Below are positions 37,931-50,243 of a stretch of DNA of 64,000 nt, piece by piece (positions within the stretch are counted from its first letter, which is position 1; each line of letters begins with the position of its first letter). The notes under the pieces are model-generated. The model did no database searches. It worked only from the letters and a program-made list of their open reading frames with translations, and had not been told where the DNA came from. The position numbers were made by a program, and so were the translations under genes. The stretch is taken from contig JBNGIS010032634.1 of the NCBI GenBank assembly GCA_049999725.1, positions 28,336 to 92,335 on the forward strand. The letters are read 5' to 3'. The stretch comes from Haplomitrium mnioides. Taxonomy: Eukaryota > Marchantiophyta > Haplomitriopsida > Calobryales.

Positions 37931-40900
37931 TCGTAAGTCACAACTTTCTTTACATGCAACATAGTAGTGTGTGTTTAATAGGCAAATAAGTGGTTGGAAG
38001 TTAGAGCTACTCGTGTATGCAATATGGAAGTGTATGGTTGGAGGTATGTAGGTAAGAGAAGTGTAAACTTTACTCAAATGCAATATAGAAGTGTGATTGG
38101 AATAGAGAAACTTATCATAAGTTACAAAGTTCTTTGTGTGCAGCATAGTAGTGTGTGCTTGTTAAGCAAATAAGTCAATGGAGATGAGAGCTGCTCACGT
38201 ATGCAGTGAGGAAGTTTTTGGTTTGAAGTAAGTGAATGACAAGAAGTGTGAACTTCACTAGTATGCAATAAAAAAATGTGATTAGAAATCAGAAACTTAT
38301 CGTAAGTCACAACTTTCTTTAAATGCAACATAGTAGTGTGTGCTTGTTGAGCAAATAAGTGGTTGGAAGTGAGAGCTTGTCTCGTATGCAATATGGAAGT
38401 GTATGGCTGGAAGTAAGTACGTGGCAAGAAGTGTGAACTTTACTCATATGCAGTATAGAAGTGTGATTGGAAATGAGAAACTCATCGTAAGTCACAACTG
38501 TCTTTATATGCAACATAGTAGTATGTGCTTGTTTAGCAAGTAAGTTGTTGAAAGAGCTGCTCTCGAATGCAATATGGAAGTGTATGGTTGGAAGTAAGTG
38601 AGTGGCGATAAGTGTGAACTTCACTAGTATGCAATAAAGAAATGTGATTGGAAAATAGAAACTCATCGTAAGTCTCAACTTTCTTTATATGCAACATAGT
38701 ATTGTGTTTTTGTTAAACAAACAAGTGGTTGGAAGTGAGAGCTGGTCTCGTATGCAATATGCAAGTTTGTGGTTGAAAGTAAGTAGGTGGCTAGAATTGT
38801 GAACTTGACTAGCATGCAATGCAGTAGTGTGATTGGAAATGAGAAACTTATTGTAAGTCACAAATTTCTATTTATGCAACATGGTAGTGTGTGCTTGTTA
38901 AGCAAAAAGGTGGTTGGAAGTGAGAGCTGCTCGCGTATGAAATGTGGAAGTGTATGGTTTGAAGTAAGTCAATGGCAAGAAGTGTGATTGAAAATGAGAA
39001 ACTCATCGTAAGTCACATTTGTCTTTATATGCAACATAGTAGTGTGTGTTTGTTAAGTAAATAAGTGGTTGGAAGTGAGAGCTCCTCCTGTATGCAATAT
39101 GAAAGTGTATGGTTTAGAGCAAGTAAGTGGCAAGAAGTGTAAACTTCACTAGTATGCAATGTAGAAGTGTTATTGGAAATGAGAAACTTATCGTCAGTCA
39201 CAAAGTTTTTTGTATGCAAGATTGTGTTGTGTTCTTGTCAAGCAAAAATGTTGTTGAAATTGAAAGTTTCTCGCACATGCAATATGGAAGTGGATGGTTG
39301 GAGGTCAGTAAGTGAGAGAAGTGTGAACTTTACTCGTATGCAGGACAGAAGTGTGATTGGAAATACGAAACTCATCGTAAGTCTCAACTTTCTTTATATG
39401 CAACATAGTAGTGTTTGCTTGTTCAACAAATTAGTGGTTGGAAGTGAAAGCTGCTCGCACATGCAATATGGAAGTATATGGTTGGAGGTAAGTAAGTGGG
39501 AGAAGTGTAAACTTTACTCATATGCAATAAAGAAGTGTGATTAGAAATGAGAAACTCATCGCATGTGAGAACCTTTTTTATATACAACATAGTGGTGTGT
39601 GCTTTTTAAGCAAATAAGTGGTTTGAAGTAACAGCTACTACCGTATGCAATATGATAATCTATAGTTGGAAGTAAGTAAGTGGCGAGAAGTGTGCACTTC
39701 ACAAGTATGCAATATACAAGTGTGATTCGAAATGAGAAGCTCATCGTGAGTCATAACTTTTTTTCCTGCAACATAGTAGTGTGTGTTTGTTCAACAAATA
39801 GGTGGTTGCAAGTTAGAGCTGCTCCTGTATGTAATATGGAAGTGTATGGTTGGAAGCAAGTAAGTGGCAAGAAGTGTGAACTTCACTAGTATGTAGTATA
39901 GAAGTGTGATTAGAAATGATAAACTCATCGAAATTCACAACTTTCTTTATATGAAACATAGTAGTGTGTGTTTAATAAGCAAACAAGTGGTTGGAAGTGA
40001 GAGCTACTCGTGTATGCAGTGAGGAAGGTTTTGGTTTGAAGTAAGTAAATGACAAGAAGTGAAAACTTCACGAGTATGCAATAAAGATGTTTGACTAGAA
40101 ATTGGAAACTCATCGTAAGTCACAACTTTCTTTATATGCAACATAGTAGTGTGTGTTTGTTCAGCAAATAAGTGGTTGGAAGTGAGAGGTGCTCGCGCAT
40201 GCAATATGGAAGTCTACGGTTGGAGGCAAGTAAGTGGGACAAGTGTAAACGTTACTCGTATGCAATAAAGAAGTGTGATTAGAAATGAGAAACTCATCGT
40301 AAGTCACAACTTTGTTTATATGAAACATAGTAGTGAGTGTTTGTTAAGCAAATAAGTGGTTGGAAGTAACAGCTGCTCCCGCATGCAACATGGTACTCTA
40401 TGGTTTGAAGCAAGTAACTACCGAGAAGTGTGAACTTCACAAGTATGCAATATAGAAGTGTGATTGGAAATGAGAAGCTTATTGTAAGTCAAAACATTTT
40501 ATATGCAACATAGTAGTGTGTGTTTCACCAGCACACAAGTGATTGGAAGTGAGAGCTGCTCCTGTATGCAATATGGAAGTGTACGGTTGGTAGCAAGTAA
40601 GTGGCGAAAAGTGCAAACTTGACTACTATGCAGTATAGAAGTGTGACTGGGAATGAGAAACTCATTGTAAGTCACAACTTTGTTTATATGCAACATGGTA
40701 GTAGTGTGCTCTTTTAGCAAATAAGTTATTGAAAGAGCTGCTCTTGAATGCAATGTGGAAGTGTATGGTTGGAAGTAAGTAAGTGGCGAAAAGTGTGGAC
40801 TTCACTAGCATCCAATGTAGAAGTGTGATTGAGAAACTCATCGTAAGTCACAACTTTCTTTATATGCAACATAGTAGTGTGTGCTTGTTTAGCAAAAAAG

Positions 40901-43900
40901 CTGTTGAAAGAGCTGCTCCCGAATGCAACATGGAAGTATATGGTTGAAAGTAAGTAAGTGGCGAGAAGTGTGAACTTCACTAGTATGCAATAAAGAAGTG
41001 TGATTGGAAAAAAAAATTACTCATTGTAAGTCACAACTTTCTTTATATGCAACATTGTAGTGTGTGTTTGCCAAGCAAACAAATGGTTGGAAATGAGAGT
41101 TGCTCCCGTATGCAATAAGACAGTGTATGGTTGAAAGTAAGTAAGTGGAGAGAAGTGTGAACTTCACTAGTATGCAATATAGAAGTGTGATTGAAAATGA
41201 CAAACTCATCGTAAGTCACAAATTTTTTTAAATACAACATAGTAGTGTGTGTTTGTTAAGCAAACAATTGGTTTGATGTGAGAGCTGCTGCCGTATGCAA
41301 TATTAAAGTGTATGCTTGGAAGTAAGTAAGTGGCAAGAAGTTTGAACTCCACTAGAATGCAATATCAAAGTGTGATTGGAAATGAGAAACTCATCGTAAG
41401 TCATAACTTTTTTTATATGCAACATAGTAGTGTGTGCTTGTTTAGCAAATAAGTTGTTGAAAGAGCTCTTCATGTATGCAATATGGAAGTGCATGATTGG
41501 AAGTAAGTAAGTGGCAAGAAGTGTGAACTTCACTAGTACGCAAGAAAGAATTGTGATTGGAAAAGAGAAACTCATTGCAAGTCACAACTTTCTTTATATG
41601 TAACATAGTAGTGTGTGTGTTTTTAAGCAAACAAGTGGTTGGAAATGAAAGCTGCTCCCGTATGCAATATAGAAGTGTATGGTTGAAAGTAAGTAAGTGG
41701 CAAGAAGTGTAAACTTCACAAGTATGGAATACAAAAGTGTGATTGGAAATGAAAAACTCATTGTAAGTCACAAATTTCTTTATATGCAACATAGTAGTGT
41801 GTGCTTGTTAAGCATAAAAGTGGAAGTGAGAGCTCCTCACGTATTTAATGTGAAAGTGCATCGTTTCAAGTAAGTGAATGGCAGGAAGTGTGAACTTCAC
41901 TAGTATACAATAAAGAAGTGTGATTGGAAGTGTGATATGCAACATAGTAGTGTGTGTTTGTTAAGCAAATAAGTGGTTGGAAGTGAGAGCTCCTTGTGTA
42001 TACAATATGGAGTTTTATGGTTGGAAGCAAGTTAGTGGTGAGAAGTGTAAACTTCACTGGTATGCGATATAGAAGTGTGATTGGAAATGAGAAACTTGTC
42101 GTAAGTCACAACTTTCTTTATATGCAAAATAGTGGTGTGTGCTTATAAAGCAAATAAGTGGTTGGAAGTGAAAGTTGCTGGCGTATGCAATATGGAAGTG
42201 TATGGTTGGAGGCAAGTAAGTGGGAGAAGTGTAAAGTTTACTCGCATGCAATAAAGAAGTGTGATTAGAAATGAGAAACTCATCGTATGTCACAACTTTC
42301 TTTATATGCAACATAGTAGTGTGTGCTTGTTAAGCAAATAAGTGGTTGGAAGTAACAACTGCTCTCGTATGCAATATAGTACTGTATGGTTGGAAGTAAG
42401 TAAGTTGCGACAAGTGTGAACTTCACAAGTATGCAATATAGAAGTGTGACTGGAAATTAGAAGCTCATTATAAGTTACAACATTTTTTAAATAAAACATA
42501 CTAGTGTATGTTTGTTTACTAAATAAGTAGTTGGAAGTGAGAGCTACTCTCATATGCAATATGGAAGTGTATGGTTGGAAGTAAGTAAGTGGCGAGAAGT
42601 GCAAACTTTACTAGTATGTAGTATAGAAATGTGATTGGAAATGAGAATCTCATCGTAACTCACAACTATTTTTATATGCAACATAGTAGTGTGTGCTTGT
42701 TTAGCAAAAAAGTTGTGGAAAGAGCTGCTCTCGAATGCAATATGGAAGTGTATGGTTGAAAGTAAGTAAGTGGCGAGAGGTGTGAAATTCACTAGCATTT
42801 AATATAGAATTGTGATTGAAAATAACAAACTCATCGTAAGTCACAATTTTCTTTATATACAACATAGTAGTGTGTGTTTTTTAAGCAAGTAAGTTGTTAG
42901 ATGCGAGACGTGCTCCCGTATGCAATATAGAAGTGTATGGTTGGAAGTAAGTAAGTGGCGAGAAGTATGAAATTTGCTAATATGCAGTATAAAAGTGTCA
43001 TTGAAAATGAGAAACTCATTGTAAGTCACAACTTTCTTTATGTGCAACATAGTAGTGTGTGCTTGTTGAGCAAATAAGTTGTTGAAAGAGCTTCTCCCGT
43101 ATGCAATATGGAAGTGTATGGTTGGAAGAAACTAAGTGGCAAAAAGTGTGAAGTTTACTAGTATGCAGTACAGAAGTGTGATTGGAAATGAGAAACTCAT
43201 TGTAAGTCACAACTTTCTTTACATGCAACATAGTAGTGTATGCTTGTTAAGAAAATAAGTGGCTGGAGATGACAACTGCTCGCATATGTAATATGGAAGT
43301 GTATGGTGGAAAGTAAGTAAGTGGTAAGAAGTTGGAACTTCACCAGAATGCAACATAGAAGTGTGATTGGAAATGAGAAACTCATCGTAAGTCACAACTT
43401 TCTTTGTATAAAACATAGAAGTGTGTGCATGTTAAGCAAATAAGTGGTTCGAAGTGAGAGCTGCTCACGTATGCAATGTGAAAGTGCATGGTTTGAGGTA
43501 AGTAGGTGGGAGAAGTGTAAATTTTACTCGCATGCAACAAAAAGTGTGAATAGAAATGAGAATCTTATCATATGTCACAACTTTCTCGAAAAGCAACATA
43601 GTAGTGTGTGTTTGTTAAGAAAATAAGTGGTTGGAAGTGAGAGCTCCTCTCATATGCAATATGGAATTGTATGGTTGGAAGCAAGTAAGTGGCAAGAAGT
43701 GTGACCTTCACTAGTATGCAATATAGAAGTGTGATTGGAAATGACAAACTCATCGTAAGTGATAACGTTTTTTACATGCAACATAGTAGTGTGTGCTTGT
43801 TCAGCAAAAAAGTGGTTGGAAGTGAGAGTTGCTCTCGTATGCAATATGAAAGTGTATGGGTGGAAGTAAGTAAGTGGCGAGAAGTCTGAACTTTACTAGT

Positions 43901-44870
43901 ATGCAATATAGAAGTGTGATTGGAATTGAGAAACTCATCGTAAGTCACAACTTTCTTTATATGCAACATAGTAGTGTGTGCTTGTTAAGCAAATAAGTGG
44001 TTGGAGGTGAGAGCTCCTCGCGCATGCAATATGGAATTATATGGTTGGAGGTAAGTAAGTGGGAGAAGTACAAACTTTACTCGTATTGAATATAGAACTT
44101 TGATTGGAAATGAGAAACTCATCGTAAGTCACAACTTTCTTTATATGCAACATAGTAGTGTGTACTTGTTAAGAAAATAAGTGGTTGGTAGTGGAAGCTG
44201 TTTGCGTATGCAACAAAGAAGGGTATGGTTAGAGGTAAGTCAGTCGGAGAACTATGAACTTTACTATTATGGAGTTTAGAAGTGTGATTGGAAATGAGAA
44301 ACTCATCGTAAGTCACAACTTTGTTTATATACAACATAGTAGTATGTACTTGTTTAGCAAATAAGTTGTTTTAAGAGCTTCTCCCGAATGCAATATGGAA
44401 GTATATGGTTGGAAGAAAGTAAGTGTCGAGAAGTGTGAACTTCACTAGTATGCAATGTAAAAGTGTGATTGGAAATGAGAAACTCATCGTAAGTCACAAT
44501 TATCTTTACAAGCAAGATAGTAGTGTGTGCTTTTTAAGCAAATAAGTGGTTGGAAGTGAGAGTTGCTTGCATATGTAATATAGAAGTGTATGGTTAGAGG
44601 CAAGTAAGTAGAAGAAGTGTAAACTTTACTCTTTTGCAATATAGAAGTGTGATTGTAAATGAGAAACTCATTGTAAGTCACAATATTCTTTGTATACAAC
44701 ATAGTAGTGTGTGCTTGTTAAGCAAATAAGTGGTTGAAAGTGAAAGCTACTCACACATGCAATATGGAAGTATATCGTTGGAGGAAAAACAGTGGGAGAA
44801 GTGCAAACTTTACTCGTATGCAATATAGAAGTGTGATTGGAAATGAGAAACTCATCGTAAGTCACAACTT

Positions 44871-44880
44871 NNNNNNNNNN
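44871..44880. other. Assembly gap (10 N) in satellite
   Basis: Ten undetermined bases at the end of a C sub-repeat. The sequence resumes inside another C sub-repeat with almost the same text, so a collapsed or missing unit is likely. Confidence 1.
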
Positions 44881-47800
44881 ATAGAAGTGTGATTGGAAAT
44901 GAGAAACTCATCGTAAGTCACAACTTTGTTCATATGCAACATAGTAGTTTGTGCTTGTGTATGGTTGGAAGTAAGCAAGTGGCGAGAAGTAAGAACTTTG
45001 CTAATTTGCAGTTTAAAAATGTCATTGGAAATTAGAAACTCATCGTAACTAAAAACTTTCTTTATGTGCAACATAGTAGTGTGTGCTTGTTTAGCAAATA
45101 ACTTATTGAAAAAGCTGCTCCCGTATGTAATATGGAAGTGTATGGTTGGAACAAAGCAAGTGGCAAAAAGTGTGAACTTTACTAGTATGCAGTACAGAAG
45201 TGTGATTGGAAATGAGAAACTCATCGTAAGTCACAACTTTCTTTGTATAAAACATAGTAGTGTGTGCTTGTACAGCAAATAAGTGGTTCGAAGTGAGAGC
45301 TGCTCACGTATGCAATGTAGAAGTGTATGGTTGGAGGTAAGTAATTGGGAGAAGTGTAAACTTTACTTGCATGCAACAGAGAAGTGTGATTGGCAATAAG
45401 AGACTTATCATATGTCACAACTTTCTTTAAATGCAATATAGTAGTGTGTACTTGTTAAGCAGATAAGTGATTGGAAGTTAGAGCTGCTCCCGTATGTAAT
45501 ATGGAGCTGTGTCGTTGGAAGTAAGTAAATGGCCAGATGTGTGACCTTCTCTAGTATGCAATATAGAAGTGTGATTAGAAATGAGAAACTTATTGTAAGT
45601 AATAAGTTTTTTTACATGCAACATAGTAGTGTGTGCTTGTTTAGCAAATAAGAGGCTGGAAGTGAGAGCTGCTCCCGTATGCAATATGGAAGTGTATGCT
45701 TGGAAGTAAGTAAGTGACGAGAAGTGTGAACTTTACTAGTATGCAATATAGAAGTGCGATTGGAAATGAGAAACTCATCGTATGTCACAGCTTTCTTTAA
45801 ATGCAACATAGTAGTGTGTGCTTGTTTAGCAAATAAGTTGTTGAAAGAGCTGTTCCCAAATGCAATATAGAAGTGTATGGTTGGAAGCTCGTAAGTGGCA
45901 AAAAGTGTGAACTTCACTAGTATGCAACAAAGAAGTGTGATTGGAAAATAGAAACTCATCGTAAGTCACAACTTTGTTTATATGCAACATAGTAGTGTGT
46001 GTTTGTTAAGCAAACAAGTCGTTGGAAGTGAGAGCTGCTTCCGTATGCAATATGGAAAGGTATTGTTGAAAGCAAGCACATGGTAAAAAGTGTGAACTTC
46101 ACTACTATGCGATATAAAAGTGTGTTTGGAAATGAGAAACTAATCATAAGTCACAACTTTCTTTATATGCAAGATAGTGGTGTGTGCTTGTTAAGCAAAT
46201 AAGTGGTTGGAAGTGAGAGCTGCTTGCGTATGCAATATGGAAGTGTATGGTTGGAGGAAAGTAAGTGGGAGAAGTGTAAACTTTACTCATATGCAATATA
46301 GAACTGTGATTGGAAATGAGAAACTCATCATAAGTCACAACTTTCTTTAAATGCAACAAAGTAGTGTGTGCTTGTTAAGCAAATAAGTGGTTGGAAGTGA
46401 GAGCTGCTGACGCATGCAATATGGAAATATATGGTTGGAGGTAAGTAAGTGGGAGAAGTGTAAACTTTATTCGCATGCTATAGAAGTGTGATTGGAAATG
46501 AGAAACTCATCGTAAGTGACGACTTTCTTTATATGCAACATAATAGTGTGTATTTGTTAAGCAAATAAGTGGTTGGAAGTGAAAGTTGCTCGCGTGTGCA
46601 ATATGGAAGTGTAAGATTGGAGGTAAGTAAGTGGGAGACTTGTGAACGTTACTAGCATGCAATATAGAAGTGTGATTGGAAATGAGCAGCTCATCGTAAG
46701 TCACAACTTTCTTTATATGCAACAAGTGTGTGCTTGTTTAGCAAATAAGTTGTTAAAAGAGCTGCTCTTGAATGCCATATGGAAGTGTATGGTTGGAAGT
46801 AAGTAAGTGGCGAGAAGTGTGAACTTCACTAGCATGCAATATAGAAGTGTGGTTGGAAATGAGAAACTCATCGCAAGTTACAACTTTCTTTATATGCAGC
46901 AAAGTGGTGTGTGTTTGTTAAGCATATAAGTGGTTGGATGTGAGAGCTGCTCCTGGATGCAATATGGAAGTGTATAATTGGAAGTAACTAAGTGGCGAGA
47001 AGTGTGAAATTTACTATTATGTAGTATAGAAGTGTGATTGGAAATGAGAAACTCATCGTAAGTGACAACTTTCTTTACATGCAACATAGTAGTGTGGGCT
47101 TGTAAAGCCAATGAGTGTTGGTAGTGGAAGCTACACGCGTATGCAACATGGAAGGGTTCGGTTGGAGGTAAGTCAGTCGGAGAACTTTGAACTTTACTAT
47201 TATGCAATTTAGAAGTGTGATTGGAAATGAGAAACTCATAGTAAGTCACAACTTTGTTTATATGCAACATAGTAGGGTTTACTTGTTTAGCAAATAAGTT
47301 GCTAAAAGAGCTGCTCCCGAATGCAATATGGAAGTGTACGGCTTGAAAAACGTAAGTGGCGAGAAGTGTGAACTTCACTAGCATACAATTTAGAAGTGTG
47401 ATTGGAAATGAAAAACTCATCGTAACTCACAACTTTCTTTATATGCAACATAGTTGTGTGTTTGTTAAGCAAAAAAGTGGTTGGATGTGAGAGGAGCTCC
47501 CGTATGCAATATGGAAGTGTATGGTTGGAAGTAAGTAAGTGGCGAGAAGTGTGAACTTTATTAATATGCAGTATAGAAGTGTGATTGGAAATGAGAAACT
47601 CATCATTAGTCACAACGTTTCCTATCTGCAACATAGTGGTATTTCTTTTTTAACAAATAAGTTGTTGAAAGAGGTCTTCCCGTATGCAATATGGAAGTGT
47701 ATGGTTGGAAGAAAGTAAGTGGCAAGAAGTGTGAACTTTACTAGTATGCAGTATAGAAGTGTGATTGGAAATGAGAAACTCATCGTAAGTCACAACTTTC

Positions 47801-49082
47801 TTTATATGCAACATAGTAGTGTGTGCTTGTTGAGCAAGTAAGTGGTTGGAAATGAGAGCTACTCGCGTATGCAATATGGAAGTGTATGGTTCAAAGTAAG
47901 TAAGTGCTAAGCAGTGTGAACTACACTAGTATGCAATATAGAAGTGTAATTGGAAATGAGAAACTCATCGTAAGTCACAACTTTCTTTGTATAAAACATA
48001 GTAGTGTGTGCTTATTAAGCAAATAAGTGGTTCCAAGTGAGAGCTACTTGCGTATGCAATATGGAAGTATATGGTTGGAGTTAAGTAAGTAAGAGAAGTG
48101 TAAACTTTACTTGTATGCAATATAGAAGTGTGATTGGAAATGAGAAACTCATCGTAAGTCACAACTTTCTTTATATGCAACAAAGTAGTGTGTGCTTTGT
48201 AAGCAAATAAGTGGTTGGAGGTGAGAGCTTCTCGCGTATGCAATATGGAAATATATGGTTGGAGGTAAGTAAGTGGGAGAAGTGTAAGCTTTACTCGTAT
48301 GCATCATAGAAGTGTGATTGGAAATAAGAAACTCATCGTAACTGTCAACCGGACTTAAAGGTACTGTGTCAAAAATTTCAAAAACAAATAGAGGCGTAGT
48401 CATGTAAATGCTTTGTTTTGAGCAGGATAAATAAACAATGGACGTCAAAGTACTCAGAATAGGCTCAAGGTGAATGGAAGCATCAGGATCATAGGCCATA
48501 TATGGAGGGATTGAGGAAAAAAAGAGAAAAGGGAAAATAGAGGGAGGCAGAATGCGGAAGAGAGAAAAAGACCGGGGCAAAGGAAACCCTAGGCAGTACA
48601 AGGAAAAATTGAGGGACGAGCTGGTCTAGATCTAGGACTGGCAGGGAGGAGAGCTACAAGGCACATCCAATGCAACAAAAATCAAGGCAACCTGATGTGT
48701 ATCAAGGATGTTGGAGTTGGTTGAAGTTCAACCTTAGAAAACTACTTAAATCATAGAGATCGAAGTGAGGAGCGAGATTCACTTCAAACTTGTTTGGAAA
48801 GATTGCAAGGGAGGGCTGTTGTCGAGGAAAAACGGGGGGGAGGGGGGGGATAGATTTCACTGCCGTAGGTTTGGAGATAGGCCAGAACAGAGGAAATGGG
48901 TAAAAGCCGATGCATAATAGAGGAGTGAACAATTTGGACCACTGAACCCTCACTTCGTAACCATTGGAAGAGTGCAGTAACTTGGTAGAGAGAGGAGCTT
49001 AGAGCGCTTGGATTGCAATTCAAATCAAGGAGAATGGGGGAGAAATAAGGAAGAACAACCCTCTAGAAGTTCTCTGATACTT

Positions 49083-49843
49083 AGCACTTCGAGTCCGAAG
49101 GTCGCAGTCCAGTGGTTATAGTCCGAAGACCGCAATTCGAAGACCGTTGTCCCAGGAAGGGGTCCGAAGTCCGAAGTCTACAGTCTGAGGGATGGAGTCC
49201 GACATCTACAGTCTGAAATCTGGAGTCCAAAGACCGCAATCCGAGGAAGGAGTCTGACGGGGAAGTCCGAAGTCCGCTGTCTAAGGAGGGGGTCCGAAGT
49301 TCGAAGTCTACAGTCCGAGGGATGGAGTCCGACGTCTACAATCTAAAATCTGCCGTTCGAAGTCCGCAATCTGAGGAGGGAGTTTGGAGTCCGAAGGCCG
49401 TAGTCCGCGACAGTCCGAAGTCCGCTGTCCGAGGAGGGAATCCGCAATATGAAGACCGCAATCCGAAGACCGCAGTTCGAGGAAGGAGTCCGATGGAGAA
49501 GTCCAAAGTTCGCTGTCCGAGGAGGGGGTCCGAAGTCCAAAGTCTACAGTCCGAGGGAAGGAGTCTGACGGGGAAGTCCGAAGTTTGCTATCCGAGAAGG
49601 GGGTCCAAAGTCCAAGTTTGTAGTCCGAGGGATAGAGTCCGACATCTACAGTCCCAAATATGGAGTCTAAAGACCGCAATCTGAGGAAGGAGTCCGACGG
49701 CGGTGTCTGAAGTCCGCTGTCTGAGGAGGGAGTTAGGAGTCTGAAGGCCGCAGTCCAAAGTCCGCTGTCCGAGGAGGGAGTCCAAAGTCCAAAAAATCCC
49801 GCAGTCCGAGGGTTGGAGTCCGACGTCTATAGTCCGAAGGCCG
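49083..49843 (+). repeat. Heptamer minisatellite (AGTCCGA family) in the 5' LTR
   Basis: A degenerate 7 bp repeat. AGTCCGA alternates with variants such as AGTCCGC, AGTCTGC, CGTCTAC and GGGATGG, so exact matches fall mostly every 14 bp. Longer blocks of about 130-215 bp also recur. The tract runs into the N gap. Its copy in the 3' LTR begins near 63109. The repeat does not match plant telomere heptamers. Confidence 0.9.
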
Positions 49844-50243
49844 NNNNNNNNNNNNNNNNNNNNNNNNNNNNNNNNNNNNNNNNNNNNNNNNNNNNNNNNN
49901 NNNNNNNNNNNNNNNNNNNNNNNNNNNNNNNNNNNNNNNNNNNNNNNNNNNNNNNNNNNNNNNNNNNNNNNNNNNNNNNNNNNNNNNNNNNNNNNNNNNN
50001 NNNNNNNNNNNNNNNNNNNNNNNNNNNNNNNNNNNNNNNNNNNNNNNNNNNNNNNNNNNNNNNNNNNNNNNNNNNNNNNNNNNNNNNNNNNNNNNNNNNN
50101 NNNNNNNNNNNNNNNNNNNNNNNNNNNNNNNNNNNNNNNNNNNNNNNNNNNNNNNNNNNNNNNNNNNNNNNNNNNNNNNNNNNNNNNNNNNNNNNNNNNN
50201 NNNNNNNNNNNNNNNNNNNNNNNNNNNNNNNNNNNNNNNNNNN
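49844..50243. other. Assembly gap (400 N) in the gypsy-2 LTR
   Basis: Exactly 400 undetermined bases immediately after the heptamer tract. Tandem repeats often break assemblies, so the real tract may be longer. Confidence 1.

Larger units (their letters stand above)
20846..48342. repeat. Satellite array 2 (same trimeric unit)
   Basis: About 150 copies of the same A-B-C unit, same orientation as array 1. Mixed variants are present: B with GGCGAGAAGTGTGAACTTCA, or B with GTGGGAGAAGTGTAAACTTT. A shortened A carrying AAGTTGTTGAAAGAGCTGCT lacks about six bases. Several units have lost a sub-repeat by fusion of neighbours: A to B near 29460 and 44960, B to C near 30597 and 38980, and a truncated C near 41935. 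The minus strand has long stop-free stretches, which I treat as non-coding. The array ends at 48342, where the gypsy-2 LTR interrupts a C sub-repeat. Confidence 0.97.

Noticed and set aside
20846-48342. CRISPR-like array
   Set aside because: Units are contiguous without unique spacers, about 186 bp long, and in a eukaryotic context.
49322-49684. Open frames in the LTR heptamer tract on both strands (also 63043-63777)
   Set aside because: A 7 bp repeat gives seven-residue periodic peptides in every open frame; open frames on both strands reflect low complexity, not genes.
49083-49843. Interstitial telomere repeat, because of the 7 bp period
   Set aside because: The unit AGTCCGA does not match TTTAGGG or its known plant variants on either strand, and the tract belongs to the LTR.
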